Shown piece by piece: positions 1 through 8,937 of a stretch of 37,601 nt of DNA. The stretch is from Bacteroidota bacterium (lineage in GTDB: Bacteria > Bacteroidota > Bacteroidia > AKYH767-A > JABDAW01): the NCBI GenBank assembly GCA_013288905.1, contig JABDAW010000009.1:1-37601 (forward strand). Reading direction: 5' to 3'. The notes beneath the pieces were generated by a model. It did not search any database. It was not told where the DNA came from and saw nothing but the letters and a program-made list of their open reading frames with translations. Both the position numbers and the translations under genes were made by a program. The number at the start of each line of letters is the position of its first letter. Within the stretch, counting starts at the first letter, position 1.

Positions 1-45
1 TTCTTTCGTAGGTTTGTCTCCTTTAATAAAACAAATATTACCGCA

Positions 46-1794
46 ATGACTTTCAAGAAACTCTTTAGAAAGAAGACTATAGAATCTATCCAAAAGCAAA
101 TTGAAAAAGGTCCCTTCGAGGGTGAACATCTGCCTATGAATCGGGTCTTGACGGTGAGGGATTTGACGGCTCTCGGCATCGCTGCCATTCTTGGCGCGGG
201 GATTTTCAGTACCGTCGGCAAGGCTTGTTTTGATGGCGGTCCCGGCGTTATTATTCTCTTTGGAATTACTGCCATCGCCTGCGGATTCTCGGCTTTGTGC
301 TATGCCGAATTCGCCTCCAGGATACCGGTTTCGGGAAGTGCCTATACCTATTCTTATGCCGCCTTCGGCGAAATTATCGCGTGGATTATCGGCTGGGATT
401 TAATCATGGAATATGCAATCGGGAATGTGACGGTGGCGATTTCGTGGTCGAGTAATCTTACGAGCTTCTTGAATAATCTCGGCGTTCATATTCCGGAGTT
501 CCTTTCTAATAGTTACTTCGCGGTGAAGAATGGCAGTGCGAATTATCTTGATTTATTAGCCAAAACAAATCCTTCGCCGGACGATATTAATGCCATGAAT
601 GACTTGAAACCATTGCATGATTTATGGCTGAATGCACCGCACATCGGCACCATGCCATTCATCATGAACATCCCGGCATTGCTGATAACTGCCTTCATCA
701 GCGTCTTGGTTTATATCGGAATAAAAGAATCGCGCACTTCATCAAATCTGATGGTGGCATTCAAATTACTTATCGTATTAATGGTAATCGTGGTCGGCTT
801 CTTTTATGTCAACCCCGCCAACTGGACTCCTTTCCTCCCGAATCATATCAGCGGCGTGATGAAAGGCGTGTCGGCAGTGTTCTTTGCCTATATAGGTTTC
901 GATGCCATCTCGACCACTGCCGAAGAATGCAAGAACCCGCAGCGCGACTTGCCTCGTGGTATGTTTTATTCCTTAATCATCTGTACCATTCTCTATATTT
1001 TAATTGCATTGGTCTTGACTGGAATGGTAAATTATTCCAAATTAAATGTCGGCGATTTCCTTGCCAGAGCCTTCAATGAAAGAGGCTTGAATTGGTTGGG
1101 CGGATTCATCGCAATAGGCGCAGTCATTGCCACCACGAGCGTATTGTTGGTATTTCAAATAGGGCAGCCACGCATCTGGATGAGCATGAGCCACGATGGA
1201 TTATTACCCAAGAGATTCGGCAAGATACATCCTAAATATAAGACGCCTGCATTCGCCACCATCATCGCAGGATTGTTGGTTGGAATACCATCCCTGTTCT
1301 TAGACTCCGACTTCGTGACAGACCTTACCAGCATTGGCACGCTCTTCGCTTTTGTATTGGTATGCGGCGGCATATTAGTCATTCCAAGACAAGAGAAAAA
1401 TGATAGCGGTCGCTTTAGAATGCCATACTTTAATGGCAAATATATAGTGCCGATGCTCTTCTTTGGAATTATCTTTTTGGTATATGTCTACTTCCCTGAT
1501 TTCTTCCACAACTTCTTTACTTTAAGAGATGCAGATCATGAAGAATTATCAAAGATGGCAGTGTTGCAAATGCGAATTCCTTATTTGATATTCTTTATAC
1601 TTTGTTGTTTAATAACTTTGTTCAGTTACTTAAGGAGTTACTCGTTAATCCCCGTCCTTGGCTTGGTTTCATGCTTCTACCTGATGACAGAACTTGGCAC
1701 ACTCAACTGGCTAAGGTTTATTATTTGGTTAATAATAGGGATGGTGATTTATTTCGGATTCAGCTATAAGAATAGTAAACTGAACAGGGAATAG
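46..1794 (+). CDS. APC-superfamily amino acid permease
   Basis: A 582-residue multi-pass inner-membrane protein of the amino acid-polyamine-organocation family, close in style to bacterial cationic amino acid permeases. The hallmark first-helix glycine motif is visible (GIAAILGAGIFSTVG, about residues 43-57). It is followed by the conserved FGITAIACGFSALCYAEFASR helix 2/loop and the FFAYIGFDAISTTAEE helix around residues 280-295. A hydrophilic insertion at about 155-200 sits between early helices. At least 12 hydrophobic segments can be counted. It would import amino acids with a proton or by exchange; the substrate cannot be read from sequence. The ATG at 46 is used because the conserved core starts about 35 residues later, as usual. 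The 5' half is noticeably more GC-rich than neighbouring genes. The next gene has its own promoter, so this is probably a single-gene unit. Confidence 0.9.
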   Translation: MTFKKLFRKKTIESIQKQIEKGPFEGEHLPMNRVLTVRDLTALGIAAILGAGIFSTVGKACFDGGPGVIILFGITAIACGFSALCYAEFASRIPVSGSAYTYSYAAFGEIIAWIIGWDLIMEYAIGNVTVAISWSSNLTSFLNNLGVHIPEFLSNSYFAVKNGSANYLDLLAKTNPSPDDINAMNDLKPLHDLWLNAPHIGTMPFIMNIPALLITAFISVLVYIGIKESRTSSNLMVAFKLLIVLMVIVVGFFYVNPANWTPFLPNHISGVMKGVSAVFFAYIGFDAISTTAEECKNPQRDLPRGMFYSLIICTILYILIALVLTGMVNYSKLNVGDFLARAFNERGLNWLGGFIAIGAVIATTSVLLVFQIGQPRIWMSMSHDGLLPKRFGKIHPKYKTPAFATIIAGLLVGIPSLFLDSDFVTDLTSIGTLFAFVLVCGGILVIPRQEKNDSGRFRMPYFNGKYIVPMLFFGIIFLVYVYFPDFFHNFFTLRDADHEELSKMAVLQMRIPYLIFFILCCLITLFSYLRSYSLIPVLGLVSCFYLMTELGTLNWLRFIIWLIIGMVIYFGFSYKNSKLNRE

Positions 1795-1869
1795 ATCTTA
1801 ATAAATCTTTTCCAGCTTTATGTTTTCTAATCCTATTTCATAATTTAGATTAATAGCTTTGCGAATATG

Positions 1870-1877
1870 TATCTTTG
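1870..1877 (+). promoter_or_regulatory. Bacteroidota -7 box TATCTTTG
   Basis: This exact TAnnTTTG match lies 64 bases before the nucleoid-associated protein gene. A TTTG occurs at 1858-1861 but is too close to serve as the -33 box. The likely transcript covers that gene and the MATE gene behind it. Confidence 0.6.
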
Positions 1878-1941
1878 CCCCGGGCAAGATATTTTTCTTT
1901 TCTCATTCTATTCACAAATAAATAACCAAAATAATTAAACT

Positions 1942-2988
1942 ATGTTTTACTTTACTGATGCTACCATCAACAAAATAATTGTCCACCATGTAGGCAATAA
2001 AAATCAAAACGAAGGACTGAAATTTTCTAAACATCTTATCAATGTCAAAGAAGATTTTCTTAAACAAATATTATTGCAATATTTTCTGAATCCATTTAAA
2101 ACAGAGGCTTTGTATGAGTTCACCAACTTAGAAGAAGATGAATTAAATGTAGTCTATCATTCCGTTTCAAATATATTCGATGACCATGATTGTTTCGCCA
2201 AAGAAAGTTTAAAGATTGCCAAACATCTTTACGAAAAATCAGAGCATCCAAAGATCAAGGCAGGAGAATTTTATGTTGTTTATTTTAAAAGCTGTGTGGT
2301 AGGTGATGAAGTATGTGATGCCATTGGTTTATTCAAGTCTGAGAATAAAGATACGTTCTTGAGAGTCTATCAAAAGCAAGATGATTTTGCAATTGAATCA
2401 GAAGAAGGAATCAATATCCATAAATTGGATAAAGGATGTATCATCTTCAACTCTGACAAGGAAAGTGGTTATCTTGCCTGCATGGTTGATAACTTAAATA
2501 AATCAGGAGAAGCACAATTTTGGAAGGATGATTTTCTTGGAATAAAACAACGGGAAGATGATTTTTATCACACCAAAACTATGCTAAATGTATGTAAAGA
2601 TTTTTGCGATGAATTCCTTCATGATGATAAAGAAACAACAAGACAAGGACAGTTTCTTATTAAAGATCGTTCGATGAAATACTTTGCAGAAAATGAAAAC
2701 TATAATGAAAAACATTTTGAAGAAGAAGTAATGCAGGAACCCGAGATTATAGAAGCCTTCCAGCATTATAAACAAAAATATATGAATGGCGAAAATACGG
2801 TTCCGGTCGAAGACTTTGGAATCTCTGAAAATGCTGTCAAGAATGCAAAGAAATATTTTAAAAGTGTTTTGAAATTAGATAAGAACTTTCATGTCTATAT
2901 TCATGGAAACCCGGATTTAGTCGAGAAAGGTTTTGATGATAAAAAGAAAATGAATTATTATCGTTTGTTCTTCAATGAAGAAATATAA
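1942..2988 (+). CDS. 37-kDa nucleoid-associated protein (NdpA/YejK family)
   Basis: A 348-residue cytoplasmic protein whose N-terminus (ATINKIIVHHVGNK, residues 7-20) and overall layout match the 37-kDa nucleoid-associated family (PF04245). Members bind the bacterial nucleoid; their exact function is poorly known. Also typical are the central FYVVYFKSCVVGDEVCDAIGLFKSE-like strand region (about residues 106-130), the KLDKGCIIFNSD segment, and a C-terminal region rich in Lys and Glu ending in a short basic stretch. No signal peptide or membrane segment is seen. The start at 1942 is the first in-frame ATG after a TATCTTTG promoter word. The MATE gene begins 33 bases after the stop with no promoter of its own visible, so the two are probably co-transcribed. 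Confidence 0.85.
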   Translation: MFYFTDATINKIIVHHVGNKNQNEGLKFSKHLINVKEDFLKQILLQYFLNPFKTEALYEFTNLEEDELNVVYHSVSNIFDDHDCFAKESLKIAKHLYEKSEHPKIKAGEFYVVYFKSCVVGDEVCDAIGLFKSENKDTFLRVYQKQDDFAIESEEGINIHKLDKGCIIFNSDKESGYLACMVDNLNKSGEAQFWKDDFLGIKQREDDFYHTKTMLNVCKDFCDEFLHDDKETTRQGQFLIKDRSMKYFAENENYNEKHFEEEVMQEPEIIEAFQHYKQKYMNGENTVPVEDFGISENAVKNAKKYFKSVLKLDKNFHVYIHGNPDLVEKGFDDKKKMNYYRLFFNEEI

Positions 2989-3021
2989 GGAATAATAGTT
3001 CTTTCTTTCATCTGATTCATT

Positions 3022-4350
3022 ATGCAAGTAAAGTCCACATACCGTGATATATTGCGCATATCCTTACCTGTGATGGTTGCCGGTATTGCCCAAACAATTC
3101 TTGGAATAACCGATACTGCTTTCCTCGGTAGAGTTGGGGAGGTGGAGATGGATGCCTCAAGTATAGGTGGAGTATTTTATTTTGTAATGTGTATGATTGG
3201 TATGGCTCTAGGCATTGGTTCCCAGATAATGATAGCAAGAAAATCCGGAGAGAAAAGGGAGAATGAAATAGGAGGAATATTTGATCAGAGTTTGGTGTTG
3301 ATGATTCTCTTTTCTATCGTGATTTTTTTTCTGATAGAATATCTATCGCCATTATTTCTGAATTCTTATCTCAAATCAAAGGAGGTAATAAATCAAACAA
3401 ATATCTTCCTTCATTACCGTGCCTTTGGAATTTTCTTTGTGATGATAGCTGTTTCATTTCGATCCTTTTATGTTGGCATTGCGGAAACAAAAGTCATCAC
3501 ATACAGCTCCTTTGTGATGGCAGGTGTGAATATCATAGTTGATTATCTTCTTGTTTTTGGCAATTGCGGCTTTCCAAAATTAGGAATAGAAGGTGCAGCT
3601 TTTGCCTCAACAATAGCAGAAGTATGTGGTGCATTGTACTATATTCTTCACAGTGTTTTTATTAAAACCATTTCGAATTATGGACTCTTAAGATTTAAGG
3701 AATTCAGTAAAGCCTCTGTCATGAAGATACTGAATCTTTCGGCTCCCATAGTATTACAGTATTTGTTTTCAATGGGAGGATGGTTTATTTTCTTTTTGGT
3801 GATCGAAAGATTAGGAGAACATCAACTGGCAATAGCAACAGTTATCAGAAATACTCTGATGATTATAATGATGCCGATATGGGCATATTTCACGGCAGCC
3901 AACAGCATGGTAAGTAATGAAATAGGTCAAGGTAAAAGCAATGAAGTATGGTCATTGGTAACGAAGATCATGAAGTTAAGTGCCCTTTCTATCGGGATCA
4001 TCATCATCATTTGTCTTCTAATTCCTGAAACCATTTTAAGCATCAGCACTTCAGATATTCATATCATTCATGACAGCATGCCTTCATTTTATGTTATTTG
4101 TGTTGCATGTTTTTTATTTTCCATTTCATCCATTCTTCTTAGTGCAGTATCAGGAACAGGTGCAACCAAAGTTACTATGATTATTGAGTTCATCATCATC
4201 ACCCTTTACTTATCCTATCTATATGTTCTCACACAATTGAACGTTTCAATTGCAGTGTTTTGGACAGGTGAAATCTTGTATTGGTTTACAATGGGCATCA
4301 TGTCCTTTCTTTATCTTAGAAGCAATCGATGGAAGAAAATTATTCTATAA
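3022..4350 (+). CDS. MATE family multidrug/sodium efflux transporter
   Basis: A 442-residue integral membrane protein with about 12 hydrophobic helices in two similar halves. The first helix has the MATE start pattern ISLPVMVAGIAQTILGITDT, followed by AFLGRVGEVEMDASSIGG. The repeat's second half starts near residue 235 with LSAPIVLQYLFSMGGWF. MATE proteins export cationic drugs or metabolites driven by sodium or proton gradients. Nothing in the sequence fixes the substrate. It follows the nucleoid-associated protein gene by 33 bases and is followed by fmt 48 bases later, which has its own weak promoter word. Loop segments look complete and there is no frameshift. Confidence 0.88.
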   Translation: MQVKSTYRDILRISLPVMVAGIAQTILGITDTAFLGRVGEVEMDASSIGGVFYFVMCMIGMALGIGSQIMIARKSGEKRENEIGGIFDQSLVLMILFSIVIFFLIEYLSPLFLNSYLKSKEVINQTNIFLHYRAFGIFFVMIAVSFRSFYVGIAETKVITYSSFVMAGVNIIVDYLLVFGNCGFPKLGIEGAAFASTIAEVCGALYYILHSVFIKTISNYGLLRFKEFSKASVMKILNLSAPIVLQYLFSMGGWFIFFLVIERLGEHQLAIATVIRNTLMIIMMPIWAYFTAANSMVSNEIGQGKSNEVWSLVTKIMKLSALSIGIIIIICLLIPETILSISTSDIHIIHDSMPSFYVICVACFLFSISSILLSAVSGTGATKVTMIIEFIIITLYLSYLYVLTQLNVSIAVFWTGEILYWFTMGIMSFLYLRSNRWKKIIL

Positions 4351-4370
4351 AAATTTATTTGCCAAAATAT

Positions 4371-4378
4371 TAATTTCG
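4371..4378 (+). promoter_or_regulatory. Probable -7 box of fmt (TAATTTCG)
   Basis: One mismatch from TAnnTTTG, positioned 20 bases before the fmt start codon. Confidence 0.35.
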
Positions 4379-4398
4379 CCACGTTACAAAATAATATA

Positions 4399-5370
4399 AT
4401 GGCTAAACCTCTTCGCATAGTTTTTCTCGGAACACCTGATTTTGCTGTCCCTTCTTTAGATATCTTAATAAAGAATAATTATAAAATTGTCGGTGTTGTA
4501 ACTTCTCCTGATAAGCCTTCAGGGCGTGGCTTGGAGATTCATCCATCCCCAATAAAAGACTACGCTGTTGCCAACGAAATAAAAGTTTTTCAACCGGAAA
4601 AACTGAAAGATGAAAAATTTCTGGCAGACTTGAAGAAATTAAAAGCTGATTTATTTATTGTCGTTGCATTTCGTATGCTGCCAAATGCTGTCTGGAATAT
4701 GCCACACTTAGGTACATTCAATTTGCATGCTTCTCTTCTTCCGCAATATCGTGGTGCAGCACCTATCAATTGGGCGATTATTAACGGAGAAAAAGAAACT
4801 GGTGTTACAACCTTTTTTCTTCAGCAGGAAATTGATACAGGAAGAATTATTCTTCAGGATAAAACGTCCATTGACCCTGATGAAACCGCCGGAGATTTAC
4901 ATGACAGATTGATGATAACAGGTGCTGACTTAGTACTTAAAACTGTGCAAGCTATTGAGTCAGGAAGTTTCACGACCAAAAAACAAAGTGTCTTTATCAA
5001 ACCTGAAACTATCCTTCACAAGGCACCAAAATTATTCAGAGATAATTGTAAAATTAACTGGAATAAAAACATTGAAGAAATACACAATTTCGTGCGGGGA
5101 CTTTCGCCTTATCCTTGTGCATGGACTGAATTCGTTTCACCATTAAAGAATGATTATACCACCAAGATCTATAAAACAAGGATGGAAATTTTCCCTACCA
5201 CCCTTCCTTTAAAAACAATTTTGACGGACAAGAAAACCCATTTAAAAATTGTTGTTAAAGGCGGCTTTATTCATATCCTGGAAATTCAGGTCCCTAATAG
5301 AAAGAAGACTGGCATTGCAGAGTTTTTAAGAGGTTATAAGGTTGATGGCGACTGGCATATCCGAGAATAA
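4399..5370 (+). CDS. fmt: Methionyl-tRNA formyltransferase
   Basis: A 323-residue cytoplasmic enzyme that transfers a formyl group from 10-formyl-tetrahydrofolate to Met-tRNA(fMet) to make the initiator. The N-terminal Rossmann-like domain opens with RIVFLGTPDFAVPSL and carries SPDKPSGRG. The formyl-transfer site residues are all present: Asn108 and His110 in FNLHASLLP, and Asp146 in QEIDTG. The conserved YRGAAPINWAI follows the active site. The C-terminal tRNA-binding OB-like domain runs from about residue 205 (KAPKLFRDNCKINW, then NFVRGLSPYPCAW). Length and both domains are normal for the family. It is the last gene before an intergenic palindrome and an insertion sequence, neither of which damages it. 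Confidence 0.95.
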   Translation: MAKPLRIVFLGTPDFAVPSLDILIKNNYKIVGVVTSPDKPSGRGLEIHPSPIKDYAVANEIKVFQPEKLKDEKFLADLKKLKADLFIVVAFRMLPNAVWNMPHLGTFNLHASLLPQYRGAAPINWAIINGEKETGVTTFFLQQEIDTGRIILQDKTSIDPDETAGDLHDRLMITGADLVLKTVQAIESGSFTTKKQSVFIKPETILHKAPKLFRDNCKINWNKNIEEIHNFVRGLSPYPCAWTEFVSPLKNDYTTKIYKTRMEIFPTTLPLKTILTDKKTHLKIVVKGGFIHILEIQVPNRKKTGIAEFLRGYKVDGDWHIRE

Positions 5371-5437
5371 ATTTCCTTTCCTTATTTCTCTTTCTTTATC
5401 AATAGATATTTTCGGAAATTATTCACAACCTATCTTT

Positions 5438-5518
5438 CCACAAAAGATTTCTCAGATTAACCCAGATAGGGTATAACCTTTTTAGATTATAATCTGTGTC
5501 AATCTTAGAAATCTGTGG
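5438..5518. repeat. Imperfect palindrome downstream of fmt
   Basis: The left arm (about 5438-5466) and right arm (about 5491-5518) are inverted copies with a 3-base bulge and three mismatches. They form a stem of roughly 25 pairs with a 24-base loop. The arm contains the core AGATTGACACAGATT (read on the minus strand), which closely resembles AGATGACGCAGATT in the long hairpin at 24635-24738. It could serve as the fmt terminator. The IS630 left end starts 9 bases after it. Confidence 0.6.
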
Positions 5519-5527
5519 TGAGAAATA

Positions 5528-5544
5528 ATACCATTTCTAAATAC
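5528..5544. repeat. IS630 left terminal inverted repeat
   Basis: Pairs with 6695-6711 on the opposite strand at 15 of 17 positions. It directly abuts the TA at 5526-5527. Confidence 0.8.
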
Positions 5545-5634
5545 AAATCCGACTAATTTTAAACAATTGGTTGTTGAAAGATTTTTGAATTCAGTAGTTC
5601 CCCTAATAGAAATATTTTTTTATTTTGCCTCCCT

Positions 5635-6704
5635 ATGGCAAAATCCCTCAACATTATTATCAAAGAAGACTTACCTTATTTAAAGTCTTGTTTAAAGAAA
5701 CAGCCTGTTCACTTGAAGAAGCGTATTCAAATGCTTATCCTGTTGAAAAAATCAGAAGTTCCATTGAGTAAAATGGAATTAGCAAAACAATTAGGAGTTG
5801 ATCCTGACACTGCTCAACGATGGCGCAAATCATATATTGACAGAGGCATTGAAAAGCTGCTTGAATTCAAAAGGACGAGTAATATCAAACCACTTATTGA
5901 TGAACATCTTAAAAGTGAGCTGGCGAAAAAACTCAACAATCCCAAAGAAGGCTTTAGAAGTTATAAAGAATTGCACGACTGGATAAAGGATAATCATTTA
6001 CCTACTATTCATTACCAAACGGTGCATAAATATTCTAAAAGAATTTTTGGTGCCAAGCTAAAAGTGCCTCGTAAAAGCCATATCAATAAAGACATTGGTG
6101 CATCAGAAGAGTTTAAAAAAAACTCCTCCCGACACTCTGGGAAATAGTAGAAGAAAAAAGTAAAGGGTTTGAAACCATCAATATCTACTTTCAAGATGAA
6201 AGTAGATTTGGTTTATTCACCCGCATAGGTAAAAGATTAACTTCCAAAGGAATAAAACCAATTGCCCGTTATCATCATAAATATGAAAGCACCTATTTGT
6301 TTGGAGCATTCTCTCCAGTTACCGGGGACGTTTGTATGCTTGATTTGCCTTATTGTAATTCAATGACGTTCCAAAAATTCTTAGATATATTCACGCTTCA
6401 AAAACCTGCCGAATTAAAAATTATGTTCCTTGACAATGGCACTTTTCATAAAGCAAAAGGATTAAAGATACCAGAGAATATCGTTTTAATGTTTCTACCG
6501 CCTTACAGTCCTGAATTAAACCCGGCAGAAAAGGTCTGGTGGGTTTTAAAACGAGAAATCAATCTTCAAGTTTTTAAGTCCATGAATGAGCTTCGTGATT
6601 TTTTACATCCAATCATCATAAAATTTGTAGCTGAAAACAATATAATAAAGCTGACATCTCATACTGTTTACAACTCCATTTTTCGAACGTTTTTGGATTT
6701 ATAA
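5635..6704 (+). CDS. IS630 family transposase, joined by -1 frameshift
   Basis: The first frame (5635-6147, 170 codons) encodes the DNA-binding half: a winged helix-turn-helix with KMELAKQLGVDPDTAQRWRK at about residues 42-61, then a second HTH-like segment. The second frame, open only after a stop at 6114-6116, encodes the RNase H-like catalytic half up to 6704. The frames are offset by -1 and overlap at an A8 run, so a shift there gives a 356-residue protein, the usual IS630 size. The acidic triad is complete: Asp at 6195-6197 (YFQDESRFG), Asp at 6432-6434 (FLDNGTFH) and Glu at 6528-6530 (LNPAEKVWW), with 31 residues between the last two. The conserved LPPYSPELNP is present. Without the shift the product would be a DNA-binding protein with no nuclease domain, a possible self-repressor. 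It could also be a simple frameshift mutation. Confidence 0.85.
6117..6123 (+). promoter_or_regulatory. Slippery heptamer A AAA AAC for -1 frameshift
   Basis: In the zero frame the codons are AAA (6118-6120) and AAC (6121-6123). Slipping back one base re-pairs them as AAA and AAA, then continues into CTC CTC CCG in the catalytic frame. A AAA AAC is an established -1 slippery sequence. The wider A8 run (6115-6122) would also permit polymerase slippage. I did not identify a convincing downstream stimulatory stem. Confidence 0.65.
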
Positions 6705-6711
6705 ATGGTAT
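6695..6711. repeat. IS630 right terminal inverted repeat
   Basis: Inverted copy of 5528-5544, abutting the TA at 6712-6713. The last codons and the stop of the transposase (TAA 6702-6704) lie inside it. Confidence 0.8.
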
Positions 6712-6760
6712 TATACCATCAGAAATTAATTGAATAAAATACAAGCAGTCTTTGGTATGA

Positions 6761-6859
6761 AGAAAGGAAGAAGACAGCCCCCTTACGAAAGAAGAAATTG
6801 CTGACCTGCTGAAACCTTATTATTGCGACCCCTTCGTATGCAACAATGATGATTATTAA
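6761..6859 (+). pseudogene. Possible 3' remnant of a small gene
   Basis: A 32-codon open stretch right of the insertion sequence reads as plausible protein, ending LTKEEIADLLKPYYCDPFVCNNDDY and a stop at 6857-6859. It has no start codon and a stop immediately before it. It may be the tail of an ORF cut by the rearrangements around the IS630 site, or chance. I do not recognise the family. Confidence 0.2.
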
Positions 6860-6873
6860 TAAGGTTATTCTTT

Positions 6874-8928
6874 TTACATCTTCACCGGAACCTCTATTCC
6901 TAGTAATCGCATACTTTCTTTAATGATTTCCGAAGTCAGAAAAGATAGCTGCAACCGGAAGATAGAAGTATTCACATTCTCCCCATCCGCAATGGGATTA
7001 TCATGATAAAAGGTGTTGAAGGTCTTCGCCAAATCATAGGCATACTGCGCAATGCCGGAAGGGCTGTAATTGTTTGCAGCAATCTGAATGACAATTGGGA
7101 ATTGATAAAGAATCTTGATGATATCTCTCTCCTTTGGAAGAAGATTTCTGTCTAAGTCTATGCTCTTATTCTTGAAATTTTTCAATAAATCAATGCCCTC
7201 CGCCTTACGAATGACAGAACAAATTCTTGCATAAGTATATTGAATGAAAGGTCCCGTGTTTCCATTGAAGTCAATGCTCTCGGCAGGGTCGAATAACATG
7301 GTCTTCTTAGCATCCACCTTCAGGATGTAATACTTCAAAGCACCCAGCCCCAGCTTGCGGAATAATTGCTCTGCTTCGTCTTTAGAGAAGTCCTCAACCT
7401 TGCCAAGCATGAGCGTCATTTCCCTTGCCGTCTGTACCATCTCATCAATCAATTCATCAGCATCCACAACGGTTCCTTCACGAGATTTCATCTTACCGGA
7501 AGGAAGGTTAACCATGCCATAAGACAGATGATACAAGCCATCATACCAAGGCTTTCCGAGCTTCTTGAAGATTAGTTTCAAGACCTTGAAATGATATTCC
7601 TGCTCATTCCCCACAACATAGATCAATTGATTTAATTCAGGATAATCTTTGAAACGAAGGTCTGCCGTGCCTAAGTCCTGCGAGATATAAACCGATGTGC
7701 CATCACTACGCAACAGCAGCTTCTCATCCAAGCCTTCATCAGTCAAATCAACCCAAACAGAACCATCCGGCTTCTTATAAAACACCCCTTGATTCAAACC
7801 TTCTATAATAATTTCCTTGCCCAATAAATAAGTCTCCGATTCATAATAAAGTTTATCAAAATCAACACCCATTTTCTTGTAGGTATCATCGAACCCTTCA
7901 TATACCCAGCCATTCATCTTAGTCCACAACGCAATGACTTCCATATCTCCATCTTCCCATTTACGTAGCATCTCTTTTGCATTAACTAAAGGAATTTCAG
8001 GATATTCATTCTCAATTAGCGATAATACTTCCCTATATTTAACTTTTGTATTTTCAGAAATATCTGTTCTTTGTAATTCATTTAGAATTGAACGTTTTAA
8101 TTCTAAAAACCATCTTTCAGAATTATCCTTTAAATTATCATCAAGTTTATTATAATCTGTATTAACATCATAATTAACGAATGCATTCCAGATTGATACT
8201 TTCTTTGCAAACTCAAAAGTGTCTTTTAAATATTCAGGGGAATTAGTAAGCGGGTGAATACTCTTTGCAATTTTCCGAATTAATTCATTAGAAAAATCTC
8301 TCGACCATTTATCAAATAAAACATAATACTTTCCTACCAGATGATCACCCTTCATTCGAGATGATAGAGGAGTCTCACCATGCCCCCATCGCTGCCATGC
8401 AAGCATAGATTTACAGATATGAATGCCCCGATCATTGATAAGATTCGCCTTGATAACTGTCTTCCCAACCTTCTTTAATATCTCTGCAACAGAATACCCT
8501 AAAAGGTTATTCCGAATATGCCCAAGATGCAAAGGTTTGTTGGTATTAGGGGAAGAATATTCAACCATGACGGTCTTATTTCCATCTTCATTTTGAGGAA
8601 TAGTAATGTTATAATTTCCTTTCAAACCATGCTCAATAAAATATTCCATCCAATAATTATCTGCAATACAAAGATTAAGGAAACCCTTGACAACATTGAA
8701 CCCTGATAACAATTCAGAATTAGATTTTACATATTCTCCAATCTCATTAGCAGTTACTTCAGGAGACTTTTTACTTTGTTTAATGAAAGGAAAAACAACC
8801 AAAGTAAAATCTCCTTCAAACTCCTTCCTTGTCTCTTGGAATGCTATAGAATCAATAGGAACGGTAACATCATATAATTTAAGAAGAGCCTCGGCTATCT
8901 TCTCTTTTAAAGCCAATTCAAAGTTCAT
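6874..8928 (-). CDS. argS: Arginyl-tRNA synthetase with enlarged insertion
   Basis: A 684-residue class I synthetase charging tRNA(Arg). The N-terminal additional domain covers about residues 1-105. The HIGH signature is HLGH at 134-137 (KPLHLGHIRNN), followed by INDRGIHICKSMLAW. The KMSKS-equivalent loop is GKMKSREGTVVDADEL (about 478-493), and the C-terminal DALR anticodon domain starts at GPFIQYTYARICSVIRKA (about 559). Bacteroidota ArgRS proteins are usually about 590-600 residues. The excess here lies between FDK (207) and AKEMLRKWEDGD (317), where about 110 residues replace a shorter linker. That segment is AT-rich and free of family motifs, but the reading frame is continuous and the catalytic signatures are intact. 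It follows the arginase gene by 9 bases on the same strand and is probably translated from the same message. Confidence 0.95.
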   Translation of the reverse strand: MNFELALKEKIAEALLKLYDVTVPIDSIAFQETRKEFEGDFTLVVFPFIKQSKKSPEVTANEIGEYVKSNSELLSGFNVVKGFLNLCIADNYWMEYFIEHGLKGNYNITIPQNEDGNKTVMVEYSSPNTNKPLHLGHIRNNLLGYSVAEILKKVGKTVIKANLINDRGIHICKSMLAWQRWGHGETPLSSRMKGDHLVGKYYVLFDKWSRDFSNELIRKIAKSIHPLTNSPEYLKDTFEFAKKVSIWNAFVNYDVNTDYNKLDDNLKDNSERWFLELKRSILNELQRTDISENTKVKYREVLSLIENEYPEIPLVNAKEMLRKWEDGDMEVIALWTKMNGWVYEGFDDTYKKMGVDFDKLYYESETYLLGKEIIIEGLNQGVFYKKPDGSVWVDLTDEGLDEKLLLRSDGTSVYISQDLGTADLRFKDYPELNQLIYVVGNEQEYHFKVLKLIFKKLGKPWYDGLYHLSYGMVNLPSGKMKSREGTVVDADELIDEMVQTAREMTLMLGKVEDFSKDEAEQLFRKLGLGALKYYILKVDAKKTMLFDPAESIDFNGNTGPFIQYTYARICSVIRKAEGIDLLKNFKNKSIDLDRNLLPKERDIIKILYQFPIVIQIAANNYSPSGIAQYAYDLAKTFNTFYHDNPIADGENVNTSIFRLQLSFLTSEIIKESMRLLGIEVPVKM

Positions 8929-8937
8929 AAAGTAATT

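Larger units (their letters stand above)
5528..6711 (+). mobile_element. Complete IS630-type insertion sequence, 1184 bp
   Basis: Both ends are visible. The left end begins ATACCATTTCTAAATAC (5528-5544), and the right end reads GGATTTATAAATGGTAT (6695-6711). These are inverted copies over 17 bases with two mismatches. The element is bracketed by TA at 5526-5527 and TA at 6712-6713, the dinucleotide target and duplication expected for IS630/Tc1-mariner elements. The only gene inside is a transposase in two frames, with all catalytic residues present. The transposase stop codon overlaps the right inverted repeat. Intact ends, an intact target duplication and an intact catalytic triad suggest a recent and possibly active insertion. 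Confidence 0.88.

Noticed and set aside
5635-6704. IS630 transposase as a decayed pseudogene
   Set aside because: Only one frame change exists, exactly at a known slippery motif. The catalytic residues, inverted repeats and TA duplication are intact.
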